From an uncultured Winogradskyella sp. (GTDB taxonomy: Bacteria; Bacteroidota; Bacteroidia; Flavobacteriales; Flavobacteriaceae), in the NCBI RefSeq assembly GCF_947495255.1, contig NZ_CANLYI010000004.1, positions 62,001-126,000 of the forward strand: a stretch of DNA of 64,000 bases, given 5' to 3'. This document shows positions 25,971 through 34,944 of the stretch, piece by piece. The notes below the pieces were generated by a model, which made no database searches, had not been told where the DNA came from, and saw only the letters and a program-made list of their open reading frames with translations. Made by a program: the position numbers and the translations under genes. Position 1 is the first letter of the stretch. Every line of letters begins with the position of its first letter.

Positions 25971-26939
25971 ATGGCAAGAATATTAACAGGAGTACAAAGT
26001 ACAGGAACACCACATTTAGGAAATATATTAGGAGCAATATTACCAGCAATAGAAATGGCAAACGATGCTAAAAACGATTCGTTTTTGTTTATTGCTAACC
26101 TACATACATTAACTCAAATTAAAGATGCTGAAGCATTGAGAAGTCATACGTATTCTGTAGCTGCAACTTGGTTAGCTTTTGGCTTAGATATTGAAAAAAC
26201 AGTATTTTACAGACAAAGTGATATTCCGCAGGTAACAGAATTATCTTGGTACTTAAGCTGTTTCTTTCCATATCAACGTTTAACATTGGCACATGGATTT
26301 AAAGATAAAGCGGATCGCTTAGAGGATGTAAACTCTGGCTTATTTACCTACCCAATGCTTATGGCTGCAGATATTTTGTTGTATGATGCTGAAATAATTC
26401 CGGTAGGAAAAGACCAATTACAACATATTGAAATGACACGAGATGTTGCGTCTCGTTTTCATGCAAAAATGGGTGAAGCTTTTGTATTGCCTGAAGGAAA
26501 AGTACAAGAAAACGGTATGTTAATTCCTGGTACAGATGGTGAGAAAATGAGTAAAAGTAGAGACAACTTTATCAATATCTTTTTACCAGAAAAAAAATTA
26601 CGTAAAAAAATAATGTCTATCGAAACCGATAGCACACCTCTAGAAGAACCAAAAGACTGGAAAACATGCAACTGCTTTGCTATATTCAGCTTATTAGCTT
26701 CTAATGACCAAATTTCAGAAATGAAAACCAACTACGAAGGTGGCAACTACGGTTATGGACACGCAAAACAAGCTTTATACGAATTGGTTTTAGAACGTTT
26801 TGCTAAACAAAGAGAACGTTATGCATATTATATGGATAATCTTGAAGAAGTTGATGCTGCCTTAGCTAAAGGTGCAGCTAAAGCAAAAATTGTTGCTGAC
26901 GAAGTCTTAGGCCGTGTAAGAGAAAAGGTTGGGTACTAA
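25971..26939 (+). CDS. trpS: Tryptophan--tRNA ligase
   Basis: Class I aminoacyl-tRNA synthetase of 322 residues. The HIGH-like motif is P-H-L-G-N near residue 14, and the KMSKS motif is E-K-M-S-K-S near residue 189. The Q-L-Q-H-I-E-M-T-R-D segment is characteristic of TrpRS. I start it at the ATG at 25971 (M-A-R-I-L-T-G-V), since the in-frame TTG at 25956 lies inside a hairpin and would add a non-homologous N-terminal extension. The enzyme is shorter in its C-terminal region than Bacillus TrpRS but within the usual range. Confidence 0.95.
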   Translation: MARILTGVQSTGTPHLGNILGAILPAIEMANDAKNDSFLFIANLHTLTQIKDAEALRSHTYSVAATWLAFGLDIEKTVFYRQSDIPQVTELSWYLSCFFPYQRLTLAHGFKDKADRLEDVNSGLFTYPMLMAADILLYDAEIIPVGKDQLQHIEMTRDVASRFHAKMGEAFVLPEGKVQENGMLIPGTDGEKMSKSRDNFINIFLPEKKLRKKIMSIETDSTPLEEPKDWKTCNCFAIFSLLASNDQISEMKTNYEGGNYGYGHAKQALYELVLERFAKQRERYAYYMDNLEEVDAALAKGAAKAKIVADEVLGRVREKVGY

Positions 26940-26952
26940 AAACAGCTTCAAA

Positions 26953-27126
26953 TTGAATATAAATAAATCACCGCTTAGTTCAGTACTTGTTATTATCGCA
27001 ATGATATTAATTACAATTTCAAGATTAAAGGATAACGGTTCTATGGATTGGCTGTGTTATGCAGCAATTGCAGTGCTTATCGCCAATGTTTTAAAGTTAA
27101 TTTTCATAGATAAGAAATCTAAATAA
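26953..27126 (+). CDS. Small two-helix membrane protein
   Basis: A small frame of 57 residues (65 if the TTG at 26929 is used instead) right after trpS. Two hydrophobic segments (roughly 8-22 and 32-50) are separated by a polar turn R-L-K-D-N-G-S-M-D, and the C terminus is basic (I-D-K-K-S-K). There is no ATG in a suitable place, so a TTG start is assumed; 26953 gives the cleaner N terminus. Its 3' end overlaps the convergent dprA stop by eight bases. Family unknown, likely a real inner-membrane microprotein. Confidence 0.55.
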   Translation: MNINKSPLSSVLVIIAMILITISRLKDNGSMDWLCYAAIAVLIANVLKLIFIDKKSK

Positions 27127-28222
27127 CCTCAAACAACTTACCAGGTAAAGGCCTCACAACACCTTTCAATTCCATATTAAGTAAAATGCCAGCAATTTTA
27201 TAGGTTGGCATTTCACATTTAATAGCAATGACGTCTAATAATTCTTTGTTGTTTTCTTTTAGAAAATTGTAAATAATCTTTTCATCGGGTTCTAGCTCTA
27301 CAAATAATTGTTGCTGTACTACCGGTTTTTTGTTAGACTCTAATTCCCAATTTAGCATGTAAGGCACATCTAAAGGGTTAGATAATAAATGGGCTTTTTG
27401 GAATTTTATTAAATTATTACAACCCACACTTTGGCTATCCGTAGTTCTACCAGGTACTGCAAAAACTTCTCTATTATAAGAATTAGCAATATCTGCGGTA
27501 ACTAAACTACCACCTTTTTCTGCAGATTCTATAACAATCGTTGCTTCACTAAGTCCTGCAATTATTCTATTACGTTTTAAAAAGTTATTACGATCAAAAT
27601 TATCTGAGCTCCAAAAATCAGTATAAAACCCACCATGATTTTCAATATCCGCAACATACTTTTTATGGACTTTAGGATAAATTTGATTGAGTCCATGCGC
27701 TAAACAACCTATAGTTTGTAAATTATGTTTTACAGCTGCTCTTTGTGCTGTAATATCTGTACCGTAAGCAAAGCCTGAAACAATTATTGGATTAAATTGA
27801 GATAGAGCTTCTACTAGTTTTTCACAGAATGCAATTCCACTCGTTGTTATTTTACGTGCACCAACAATACTAATGATACGTTGTTGTTTTATATTTATGT
27901 TTCCCGATTGAAACAATACAATAGGACCATCAATACAGTGTTTTAAACGCTCAGGATAGGTGTCTTCTGTAAAGTAATGGGAAATAATATTGTTTTCTTT
28001 TATAAATTTTAATTCGAGTTCAGCTTCTTCCAAATGAGTTTTATCAAAAAGACCTTGAATAGTAATGGTACCAATACCATCGATTTTTAAAAGTTTAGAA
28101 TGTTTCTCTTTTAAAACTGCTTCTGCAGAACCACAATGATTTATTAATTTTTTAGCCGTTGTTGCACCAATTTTTGGAACGTGTTGCAAAGCTAAAGCGT
28201 AAATAAGTTGTTGGTCTGTCAT
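27119..28222 (-). CDS. dprA: DNA-processing protein DprA
   Basis: A 367-residue DprA/Smf protein, which loads RecA on incoming single-stranded DNA during natural transformation. The N-terminal helix-hairpin-helix region (1-65) includes V-P-K-I-G-A-T-T-A-K. The Rossmann-like core shows I-V-S-G-F-A-Y-G-T-D and E-S-A-E-K-G-G-S-L-V-T-A. A C-terminal winged-helix domain (about 300-360) completes the long form. It converges on trpS and the small membrane protein. Confidence 0.95.
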   Translation of the reverse strand: MTDQQLIYALALQHVPKIGATTAKKLINHCGSAEAVLKEKHSKLLKIDGIGTITIQGLFDKTHLEEAELELKFIKENNIISHYFTEDTYPERLKHCIDGPIVLFQSGNINIKQQRIISIVGARKITTSGIAFCEKLVEALSQFNPIIVSGFAYGTDITAQRAAVKHNLQTIGCLAHGLNQIYPKVHKKYVADIENHGGFYTDFWSSDNFDRNNFLKRNRIIAGLSEATIVIESAEKGGSLVTADIANSYNREVFAVPGRTTDSQSVGCNNLIKFQKAHLLSNPLDVPYMLNWELESNKKPVVQQQLFVELEPDEKIIYNFLKENNKELLDVIAIKCEMPTYKIAGILLNMELKGVVRPLPGKLFEVI

Positions 28223-28551
28223 TGAAAATTAAGCAGTTGAAGACATTATTCTTCTATTTACGAATATAATTATTTAATTCTGAATGCATTTAAATTTCAA
28301 AAAAATATCAATTTATTGTCTATTTTGTTTCGTCATTCAAATACGACTTCAACCTCCTTATCACTTAAGAAATTTGAAGTTTTATGACAATAATTATTAG
28401 CTCGTTTGCAACATAAAAAAATAATTTTAAACAAAATTTTTACTGCGAATTAGTAGTAAATCAAACATATATAAAATATTTTTTTTAGATGTTAATAACT
28501 AAATCTCACTTAATTTCGTTCAGAAATAAAAATTTTTAACTTTGCCTTCAT
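28223..28551. other. Intergenic region upstream of the HU/SPOR gene
   Basis: These 329 AT-rich bases separate the divergent dprA and HU/SPOR genes. I see one exact -7 element near the right end (28537-28544) and nothing else convincing: no hairpin with a T-tract, no RNA gene, no supported frame. Confidence 0.6.
28537..28544 (+). promoter_or_regulatory. Bacteroidota -7 promoter element
   Basis: TAACTTTG, an exact TAnnTTTG match, seven bases before the ATG at 28552, implying a very short or leaderless transcript. Confidence 0.6.
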
Positions 28552-29493
28552 ATGCAGTTAGAGACTTACATTAGCGACCTTTTATACCGTTACGATTGTG
28601 TTACTGTTCCTGGTTTTGGAGCATTCTTAACACAGCGTGTTTCGGCCAAAGTGCACGAATCCACAAATACATTTTATCCTCCTAAAAAGGCATTGTCTTT
28701 TAATGAGCAACTACAACAGAATGATGGATTGTTGGCTAATTATATTGCTGAGGTTGAAAAACTACCTTACACAACAGCTCTAAACAACCTCTCTAACAAA
28801 ATAAAATCTATAAAGACTTTATTGGCTGATGGCGAAACTATTCAGCTTAAAAATATAGGTGAGTTAGTATTGAATGCTGATGGAAAGATTGAATTTGACC
28901 CATCTCGTCATATCAACTACTTAACCGATTCTTTTGGTTTATCTCATTTTACATCTGCTGATGTTGATCGTGAAATACATTTAAAGAATGTTGAAAATAT
29001 AGAAGTACATGCTCCTATAATTTTAACTCCAGAAAAACGTGCTAACCGTAATTGGATAAAATATGCTGCTGCAGCTGTATTTGTGCTAGGTTTAAGTGGT
29101 TTTAGTGTTGCAACTTATTACAATAACAACACTATTAAAAATCATAATCAATTAGCGCAAGAGGAAGCTAATGAACAACTTGATGCCAAAGTACAAGAAG
29201 CAACTTTTGTGATTAGTAATCCTTTACCTGCTGCTACTTTAAATATAGAAAAGCAAGGTGGTAACTACCATATTGTAGCTGGTGCTTTTAGAGTAGAAGC
29301 TAATTCTGATAAGAAAGTAAATCAACTTAAAAACAAAGGTTATAAAGCCAGAACAATTGGTGTAAATCGTTATGGTTTGCATGAAGTTGTTTACGGAAGT
29401 TATAACTCTAGAGAGGAAGCTCAACAAGAACTTTTTAAGATTCGTCGTGAGCATAATCGTGATGCTTGGTTGTTAATTAAGAAACCTAAGTAA
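28552..29493 (+). CDS. HU-CCDC81-like and SPOR domain protein
   Basis: A 313-residue bitopic inner-membrane protein. The cytoplasmic part (1-150) has the HU-CCDC81 tandem (Y-I-S-D-L-L-Y-R-Y-D, V-P-G-F-G-A-F). One transmembrane helix lies at about 171-190. The C-terminal SPOR domain (about 240-313, Y-H-I-V-A-G-A-F and V-V-Y-G-S-Y) would bind denuded peptidoglycan at the septum. The combination of a HU-like DNA-binding fold and SPOR suggests a link between nucleoid or filament and division site. It is a conserved flavobacterial architecture of unproven function. Confidence 0.88.
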   Translation: MQLETYISDLLYRYDCVTVPGFGAFLTQRVSAKVHESTNTFYPPKKALSFNEQLQQNDGLLANYIAEVEKLPYTTALNNLSNKIKSIKTLLADGETIQLKNIGELVLNADGKIEFDPSRHINYLTDSFGLSHFTSADVDREIHLKNVENIEVHAPIILTPEKRANRNWIKYAAAAVFVLGLSGFSVATYYNNNTIKNHNQLAQEEANEQLDAKVQEATFVISNPLPAATLNIEKQGGNYHIVAGAFRVEANSDKKVNQLKNKGYKARTIGVNRYGLHEVVYGSYNSREEAQQELFKIRREHNRDAWLLIKKPK

Positions 29494-29576
29494 TCTTTCA
29501 CTAAAGCTTTAAGCATTTCGCTAAAGGTGTTTTTCTACTTTTTACTAATATTATACATCTCATTCTAAAATCGCTC

Positions 29577-29584
29577 TATCTTTG
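29577..29584 (+). promoter_or_regulatory. Bacteroidota -7 promoter element
   Basis: TATCTTTG, an exact TAnnTTTG match, 17 bases before the thioesterase ATG at 29602. Confidence 0.62.
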
Positions 29585-29601
29585 CACAAATTTTAAAATT
29601 T

Positions 29602-30111
29602 ATGCAATCTAGAACTGCTTCTCAGTCTAAAACAATAGTTACCGATTTAGTTTTACCAAGTGAAACTAACCCTATCAATAATTTATTTGGTGGTGAACTT
29701 TTAGCACGTATGGATCGTGCAGCGAGTATTTCTGCTAGAAGACACTCTAGACGCATTGTTGTAACTGCTTCTGTTAATCACGTAGCTTTTAATAGAGCTG
29801 TGCCCTTAGGAAGTGTTGTAATGATTGAAGCAAAAGTGTCGCGAGCTTTTAAATCTTCTATGGAAATTTACATGGATGTTTGGATTGAAGATAGAGAGTC
29901 TGGTGAACGCGTTAAAGCCAATGAAGCTATTTATACTTTTGTCGCTGTAGATGACATGGGAAGACCTGTTAGAGTACCAGAATTAGTGCCTGAAACCAAA
30001 TTAGAAAAACAACGTTTTGATGCTGCTTTACGTCGCAAACAACTGAGCTTACTTTTAGCTGGTAAAATGAAACCTGCAGATGCTACAGAACTTAAAGCAC
30101 TTTTTGATTAA
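29602..30111 (+). CDS. Acyl-CoA thioesterase, hotdog fold
   Basis: A 169-residue member of the cytosolic acyl-CoA thioesterase family (YciA/ACOT type). The N-terminal T-N-P-I-N-N-L-F-G-G-E-L-L motif carries the catalytic Asn and helix-capping glycines, and V-N-H-V-A-F follows near residue 52. It should hydrolyse acyl-CoA to free acid. The 3' end overlaps the convergent EnvC-like gene by four bases. Confidence 0.88.
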   Translation: MQSRTASQSKTIVTDLVLPSETNPINNLFGGELLARMDRAASISARRHSRRIVVTASVNHVAFNRAVPLGSVVMIEAKVSRAFKSSMEIYMDVWIEDRESGERVKANEAIYTFVAVDDMGRPVRVPELVPETKLEKQRFDAALRRKQLSLLLAGKMKPADATELKALFD

Positions 30112-31331
30112 TATTTAGCTAACCAAGGTTCTGGATTAAGAACTTGGTCATTTTTATAAATTCTGAAACCAAGTAGTGATTCTCCTGATGATTTGTTAGA
30201 AAATACCTTTCCTATAACTTGACCTGTGACGACTTTATCACCTTTCTTTACATTCACTTCAGAGAGATTAATATAAGCAGAAATATAGTTTCCGTGTCTT
30301 ATAAGTATCGTTGGGTTTCCACGTTTCATTACATGAATTCCTGTAACAACTCCATCAAAAATAGCTTTAACATCTGAGTTGGCATTCGTAGCGATGTAAA
30401 TACTCTTATAATTTTGAGTTATAGTATTATCCGTTAAAGAACGTCGTTTACCAAACTTACCTTTTATAACACCTCTCGCAACAGGCCAGCCCAATTTCCC
30501 TCTGTTAGCTTCAAAACTCGAAGATAATTTTTTAGCTTCTGGTGTTAAAACAAATTTACCTGTAGAAGATTTTTTTCCAGCCTCTTTATTAGATGCTGCA
30601 ATAGCATCTTTTATCAAACGATCAATCTCTTTATCTAATAGTGCAGCTTCTTGCTTTTTCTTTTTAATCTGAGCAGAGAATTTTCCCATTTCAGATTTAA
30701 TAGATGCCATTAAAACTTCGCGTTCTTTTAATTCGCCTTCTAATTCGCGCTTCGCAATACGGTTTTCTTCAATTAGTTTTTGCTTGTCTTCCTTCTGTTT
30801 AGACAATTCAACATTCAATTTCTCTAATTCTTTAGTCTTAGATTTTATAGCTTCACCTTGCTCCTTTTGGTAATTAGAATATTGCTTTATATACTGTAGT
30901 CTTTTATAGGCTTGCTGAAAGTTGCTAGAAGAGAGTAAAAACATCACTTTACTTTGCTCAGACTTGCTCTTATAGGATTTTACGACCATGGCAGCATAAT
31001 CTTCTTTAAGCTCTTTTAATTGCGTCTTTAAGCTTGAAATTTCATTTTGATTGCTATTGATTTCTCTTGTAAGCAAATTAGCTTGTTCGTTAGTAATTCT
31101 AATTAAATTTTTACGAACATTCACTTTGTAATTAATGTCTTCAATCAGTGTTATGGCTGATTTTTCTTCTTTCTTTTTAGTGAACAATAAAGCATTTATT
31201 TGCTTCATTTCTTTTAAAACCTGCTGACGTTGAAGCTCAAGTTTCTTTTGCTTATCGCTTTGCGCAAAAAGTGAAGAACAAGACAGCAAAAGTCCTATTA
31301 CAAGTGTGATATAAAAACGATTAGTCCTCAT
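30108..31331 (-). CDS. EnvC-like murein hydrolase activator with degenerate LytM domain
   Basis: A 407-residue exported protein: signal peptide 1-23 (ending S-S-L-F-A-Q), a long coiled coil at about 25-250 and a C-terminal LytM/M23 fold (about 295-407). The zinc ligands of active M23 peptidases are missing: Y-I-A-T-N replaces the H-x-G-x-D region, Y-I-N-L replaces Y-x-H-L and L-G-F-R-I replaces the H-x-H strand. This matches EnvC, a non-catalytic activator of cell-division amidases, rather than an active endopeptidase. It is the last gene of the minus-strand cluster and starts at the stop of the DUF4292 gene. Confidence 0.88.
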   Translation of the reverse strand: MRTNRFYITLVIGLLLSCSSLFAQSDKQKKLELQRQQVLKEMKQINALLFTKKKEEKSAITLIEDINYKVNVRKNLIRITNEQANLLTREINSNQNEISSLKTQLKELKEDYAAMVVKSYKSKSEQSKVMFLLSSSNFQQAYKRLQYIKQYSNYQKEQGEAIKSKTKELEKLNVELSKQKEDKQKLIEENRIAKRELEGELKEREVLMASIKSEMGKFSAQIKKKKQEAALLDKEIDRLIKDAIAASNKEAGKKSSTGKFVLTPEAKKLSSSFEANRGKLGWPVARGVIKGKFGKRRSLTDNTITQNYKSIYIATNANSDVKAIFDGVVTGIHVMKRGNPTILIRHGNYISAYINLSEVNVKKGDKVVTGQVIGKVFSNKSSGESLLGFRIYKNDQVLNPEPWLAKY

Positions 31332-32125
31332 TATTTTAAAACTATTTCTTTATAGCCTGAAGGGATTTTAAACGGAAACCGAACCTCATTATTCAAAGAT
31401 ACGGATTTAAACTCCATAGAAACGGTAACTTCATCTGTATCATCTACAGCAATTATACTTATATTTTTAGGAAGAATTTCCTTATCAACTTCTTGGTACG
31501 TTGCGTAATCTACCTGAAGCATTCGTTTTTTAGAAAGCTGTTGCAATTGTAAACTGTCCATTTTAAAATGAGACGGGTTTATTAAATAAAACAACTCCAT
31601 TAACACATCTTGATCTTTTGGACTTACAGCATAAGAGTTTCCGTTTACAGCAACCTGATGTGGTTTTGCTTTAAGATCATAAATTGCTTGACCTAAAAGA
31701 ATGTTTTGCACTTTAGTAAAATCTAAATTAATACCAACAACATCACTTAAAAGCTTGTAGTCACCATCAAAATATTGATTGTCTAATTTGTTGTAGAATC
31801 TAACTTTATCTGGCGTAATCATCATACGAGCCATACCCAAAATAGATTCGCTTAACCATATTACTTTATCTTTTTCTATACGCAGTGTAAAACCAGCGCC
31901 TTGCGTTTTGTTATTTTGAGTAATATCTATTTTAACCCTAGCTTTTAAGGTTTTAAAATCACTGCTATTTTTCTCGTGCTGTTTTATAACCTGTTTTACA
32001 GAAAGCTTTTCACTCGCTTTACCAGACGCAATAACATTTTTAGCAGAATTACAACTAAATGCTAAAAGGATAAGTAAAGCACCAAGAGTAACTTTGGTGA
32101 TTTTATAGAATTGAGGTATTTTCAT
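31331..32125 (-). CDS. DUF4292 lipoprotein
   Basis: A 264-residue lipoprotein with signal segment 11-24 and lipidation C25 (A-F-S-C). The sequence fits DUF4292 (L-K-A-R-V-K-I-D-I, W-L-S-E-S-I-L-G, and L-L-G-Q-A-I-Y near residue 143), whose fold is thought to resemble LolB/LolA lipoprotein carriers. It is expected in the periplasmic face of the outer membrane. It lies between a TPR protein (six-base gap) and the EnvC-like gene (one-base overlap), suggesting joint work in envelope assembly. Confidence 0.85.
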   Translation of the reverse strand: MKIPQFYKITKVTLGALLILLAFSCNSAKNVIASGKASEKLSVKQVIKQHEKNSSDFKTLKARVKIDITQNNKTQGAGFTLRIEKDKVIWLSESILGMARMMITPDKVRFYNKLDNQYFDGDYKLLSDVVGINLDFTKVQNILLGQAIYDLKAKPHQVAVNGNSYAVSPKDQDVLMELFYLINPSHFKMDSLQLQQLSKKRMLQVDYATYQEVDKEILPKNISIIAVDDTDEVTVSMEFKSVSLNNEVRFPFKIPSGYKEIVLK

Positions 32126-32131
32126 TTATTG

Positions 32132-33490
32132 TCACAGTTTAAGGGCTTTTGCCTTTTTAGCAAACGTTTCAGATTTACTAATATTATTTAAGGCTTTGTA
32201 GGCTATGCTTAATTCAGAATAAAAATCGGCTTCCATGCTTGGGTTATCAATTAAATAATCTAATCCCATTTCTAGGTATTCAATCGCTTTTTTAGAATTC
32301 CCTAATTTATTATGAGCAACACCTGTTACTAAATACAACATAGGTTGTGCAGGATATAACTCTAAAGCACTTTCTCCATCGTTTACAACCGCTTTATAGT
32401 CTTCTATATCTAATTGAAGTAGTAATACGTCTTTTATTAATTTAAAGTCGTTAGGATTCTGTTTTAAAGCTTCTTTAAAGTTTGAAAGCGCTTTTAACTT
32501 ATCACCTGCTTTTAAATAATAATGCCCTAAATCGCTATGAGTTTGTGCATCCTTATTTTCGTCGATTAATGAAGTGACATCAATTAAATCAGCTTCGTAC
32601 TCGGGATTTCTTGCTACAAATGCTACGAAGTCTTTAAGAACCTTGGCTTTGGCGTCTGCATTAATTTCTGGACTCGTTAAAACCGTTTTTACAGAATTAA
32701 TAGCATCATCTACTTTTCCATCCTGGAGATAAAACTTATACAATGCTAAATGCACAAATCTAGAATCTGGCTTTGCTTTTAATAAATTTTTAGCTGCTTT
32801 ATATGCGTTTTTCCTATCTCCAGTTTGGCTATATCTGTAAATGAGTTTTAAGTAATTATCTTCATTATTAGGATTATTAACTATACGTTGTTCTAAGTTT
32901 TCAATACGATCGTCTGCATTACCAGTAATACTATAGATATCATTACGCATAGCATCTCTAGATTCGCTCAACCCAAATTCAGCATCTAACTCATCTAAGA
33001 TATCTAAAGCTTGTTTGTACTTTTCTTCTCTAACATAAAGTGATGCCAAATCTTCTTTATAATCTGGGTGATATTTCACCAATTGCTTTATCGTTTTTAA
33101 GGCATTTTTAATATCATCTTGCCGAAAATACACATCGTAAAGCTCATCTAAAAACCAAACATTGTCTGGTTGCATAGCAATAGCTTTCTTTAGGTTATCT
33201 TCTGCTGCACCAAAATTTTTAAGCTTGTTATAATTTTTTCCAAGTTCAAAATAAATAACAGGAAGCTTACTATTAAGATTTAAACATTTAAGAAGTTCAT
33301 CTACCGCACGATCATAATTTTCAATTCCCTTTTGTTTTAAGGCTTCGAAAAAATGTTCTTGAAACTCGTCTTCATAATTTCCTAAGTCGTCATCTGGCCT
33401 TTTGTTGAAATCAACTTGGGCATAAATCCTCTGAGGAACACTTATCATTCCGAAGAGAAAAACTAATATCAAGATAAATTTCTTATTCAC
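32132..33490 (-). CDS. Exported tetratricopeptide repeat protein
   Basis: A 452-residue protein with a signal peptide (1-24, I-Y-A-Q) followed by some ten TPR motifs spread from about 40 to 445 (for example I-Y-F-E-L-G-K-N-Y-N-K-L and S-D-L-G-H-Y-Y-L-K-A-G-D). TPR arrays are protein-binding scaffolds; location is the periplasm. Its place directly before the DUF4292 and EnvC-like genes and eight-base overlap with the ABM gene mark it as part of the envelope cluster. Partner unknown. Confidence 0.85.
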   Translation of the reverse strand: MNKKFILILVFLFGMISVPQRIYAQVDFNKRPDDDLGNYEDEFQEHFFEALKQKGIENYDRAVDELLKCLNLNSKLPVIYFELGKNYNKLKNFGAAEDNLKKAIAMQPDNVWFLDELYDVYFRQDDIKNALKTIKQLVKYHPDYKEDLASLYVREEKYKQALDILDELDAEFGLSESRDAMRNDIYSITGNADDRIENLEQRIVNNPNNEDNYLKLIYRYSQTGDRKNAYKAAKNLLKAKPDSRFVHLALYKFYLQDGKVDDAINSVKTVLTSPEINADAKAKVLKDFVAFVARNPEYEADLIDVTSLIDENKDAQTHSDLGHYYLKAGDKLKALSNFKEALKQNPNDFKLIKDVLLLQLDIEDYKAVVNDGESALELYPAQPMLYLVTGVAHNKLGNSKKAIEYLEMGLDYLIDNPSMEADFYSELSIAYKALNNISKSETFAKKAKALKL

Positions 33491-33797
33491 TTTGTTGTTC
33501 TTTAAGCAAGTCTTTAATTACTTCTAACTTTTCTAGCACTTCAAATTTTTCGCAAGTTGATTTCATTATATTTCTATAATGATTTGCTTCTTCTGGCAAA
33601 CTTCCGCCAGCATTATCAAAAGCACTTTGATTAGGCCATTGTGCATATGCCATATAATTTAATGCATCCTTTTTATGTAATCTTGATCCTAAACTACCTT
33701 CATATTTATAGATTAAAGATGTTAAGCCTTCCCAAGATTCAATAAATTTTTCTTCTTGGTTAGGTTTTAATAAAAATGAATATATCACAACGTACAT
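33483..33797 (-). CDS. Antibiotic biosynthesis monooxygenase (ABM) domain protein
   Basis: A 104-residue ferredoxin-like alpha/beta barrel of the ABM family: Y-S-F-L-L-K-P-N-Q-E-E-K-F-I near the N terminus, then G-S-L-G-S-R-L-H, and the Y-A-Q-W-P strand. Members include haem-degrading and quinol monooxygenases and many of unknown activity. No active-site residue can be assigned. Overlaps the TPR gene by eight bases. Confidence 0.8.
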   Translation of the reverse strand: MYVVIYSFLLKPNQEEKFIESWEGLTSLIYKYEGSLGSRLHKKDALNYMAYAQWPNQSAFDNAGGSLPEEANHYRNIMKSTCEKFEVLEKLEVIKDLLKEQQSE

Positions 33798-33838
33798 ACT
33801 TGTTTATTTCTATTAGAATGATAAATCTAATTCAATAA

Positions 33839-34858
33839 CTATTCCATAATGGTATAATCACCAATACTAATCTTAGTAAACTCGCCATTATACTTTACGT
33901 GATTACCAATCATAGCCTCATCTAACTTGGCATTTTTAATAGTGCTTTGGTTTTGAATTAAGCTATTTTTTATAGTTGAATTCTCAATGACACAATCTTT
34001 ACCTATTGAAACATACGGTCCAACCGTAGTATTTCTCAATATAGTGCCTTTACCAATATAACAAGGCTCAATAACTTTTGAATTTTCTAAAACGACCGAA
34101 TCGTCAATTAATTGCTCTTCGTTATCGGCTGTTAAGAAACCTAACATTTTGGCATTTGTTTCTAAAGTAACGGCTTTGTTTCCGCAGTCCATCCACTCGT
34201 CAACAGTTCCGGTTTTAAAGACTCTTCCGTCAGCCATCATGCGTTTAATACCATCATTAATTTGGTATTCGCCTCCATTCATGATGTTTTCATCTAAGAT
34301 TTCCTGTAATTTTTCTTTTAAAACAGCAACATCTTTAAAGTAATAGATACCAATAACAGCTTGATCGCTCACAAAAGTTTCTGGCTTTTCAACTAACTCA
34401 ACAATATTTTTATCGTCGTTTAATTTTACCACACCATAGGCTTCAGGATTCGCTACACATTTTGTCCATATTACACTATCTGCAGTTGGATCTAAATCAA
34501 ACTCCGCTCTAATTAAAGTATCTGCATAAGCAATTACTGCTGGTCCAGAAAGTGATGGCTTAGCACTCATAATAGCATGACCAGTTCCTAACGGTTTATC
34601 TTGTCTGTAAATAGATGCTTTTGCTCCTAAACCTTCAGCAAGTTCAGTTAAACTTTCTACGACTTCATCACCAAAAAACGCTGGATCACCTAAAACAAAG
34701 GCTATTTCTTCAATTGGTTGTTTTAAAACTTTTGCAATATCCTTTACCAAACGATGCACTATAGGTTGACCTGCAACTGGAATTAAAGGTTTTGGTACTG
34801 TTAAACTATGTGGTCTAAGGCGAGACCCTCTGCCTGCCATTGGTACAATTATTTTCAT
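33839..34858 (-). CDS. Sugar-phosphate nucleotidyltransferase with left-handed beta-helix tail
   Basis: A 339-residue nucleotidyltransferase of the glucose-1-phosphate thymidylyl/uridylyl type. N-terminal M-A-G-R-G-S-R-L-R-P and P-K-P-L-I-P-V bind nucleotide and sugar phosphate; Y-A-D-T carries the metal-binding Asp. From about residue 245 hexapeptide repeats form a left-handed beta helix, as in GlmU. The exact sugar (GlcNAc, glucose or mannose) cannot be told. Context next to a flippase and dut suggests supply of activated sugar for envelope glycans. Confidence 0.88.
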   Translation of the reverse strand: MKIIVPMAGRGSRLRPHSLTVPKPLIPVAGQPIVHRLVKDIAKVLKQPIEEIAFVLGDPAFFGDEVVESLTELAEGLGAKASIYRQDKPLGTGHAIMSAKPSLSGPAVIAYADTLIRAEFDLDPTADSVIWTKCVANPEAYGVVKLNDDKNIVELVEKPETFVSDQAVIGIYYFKDVAVLKEKLQEILDENIMNGGEYQINDGIKRMMADGRVFKTGTVDEWMDCGNKAVTLETNAKMLGFLTADNEEQLIDDSVVLENSKVIEPCYIGKGTILRNTTVGPYVSIGKDCVIENSTIKNSLIQNQSTIKNAKLDEAMIGNHVKYNGEFTKISIGDYTIME

Positions 34859-34866
34859 GTTTTATG

Positions 34867-34880
34867 CCTGCGAAAGCAGG
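34867..34880. repeat. Short palindrome CCTGC-GAAA-GCAGG
   Basis: A 5-bp perfect hairpin with GAAA tetraloop, eight bases upstream of the nucleotidyltransferase start. It shares both arms with the copy at 25949-25962 and differs only in the loop. Confidence 0.55.
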
Positions 34881-34944
34881 TGTCTTTTAATGTTAAACTT
34901 TATTTATTTTATTTTGAGACTCTTTATTTTATTAAGACTCATTT

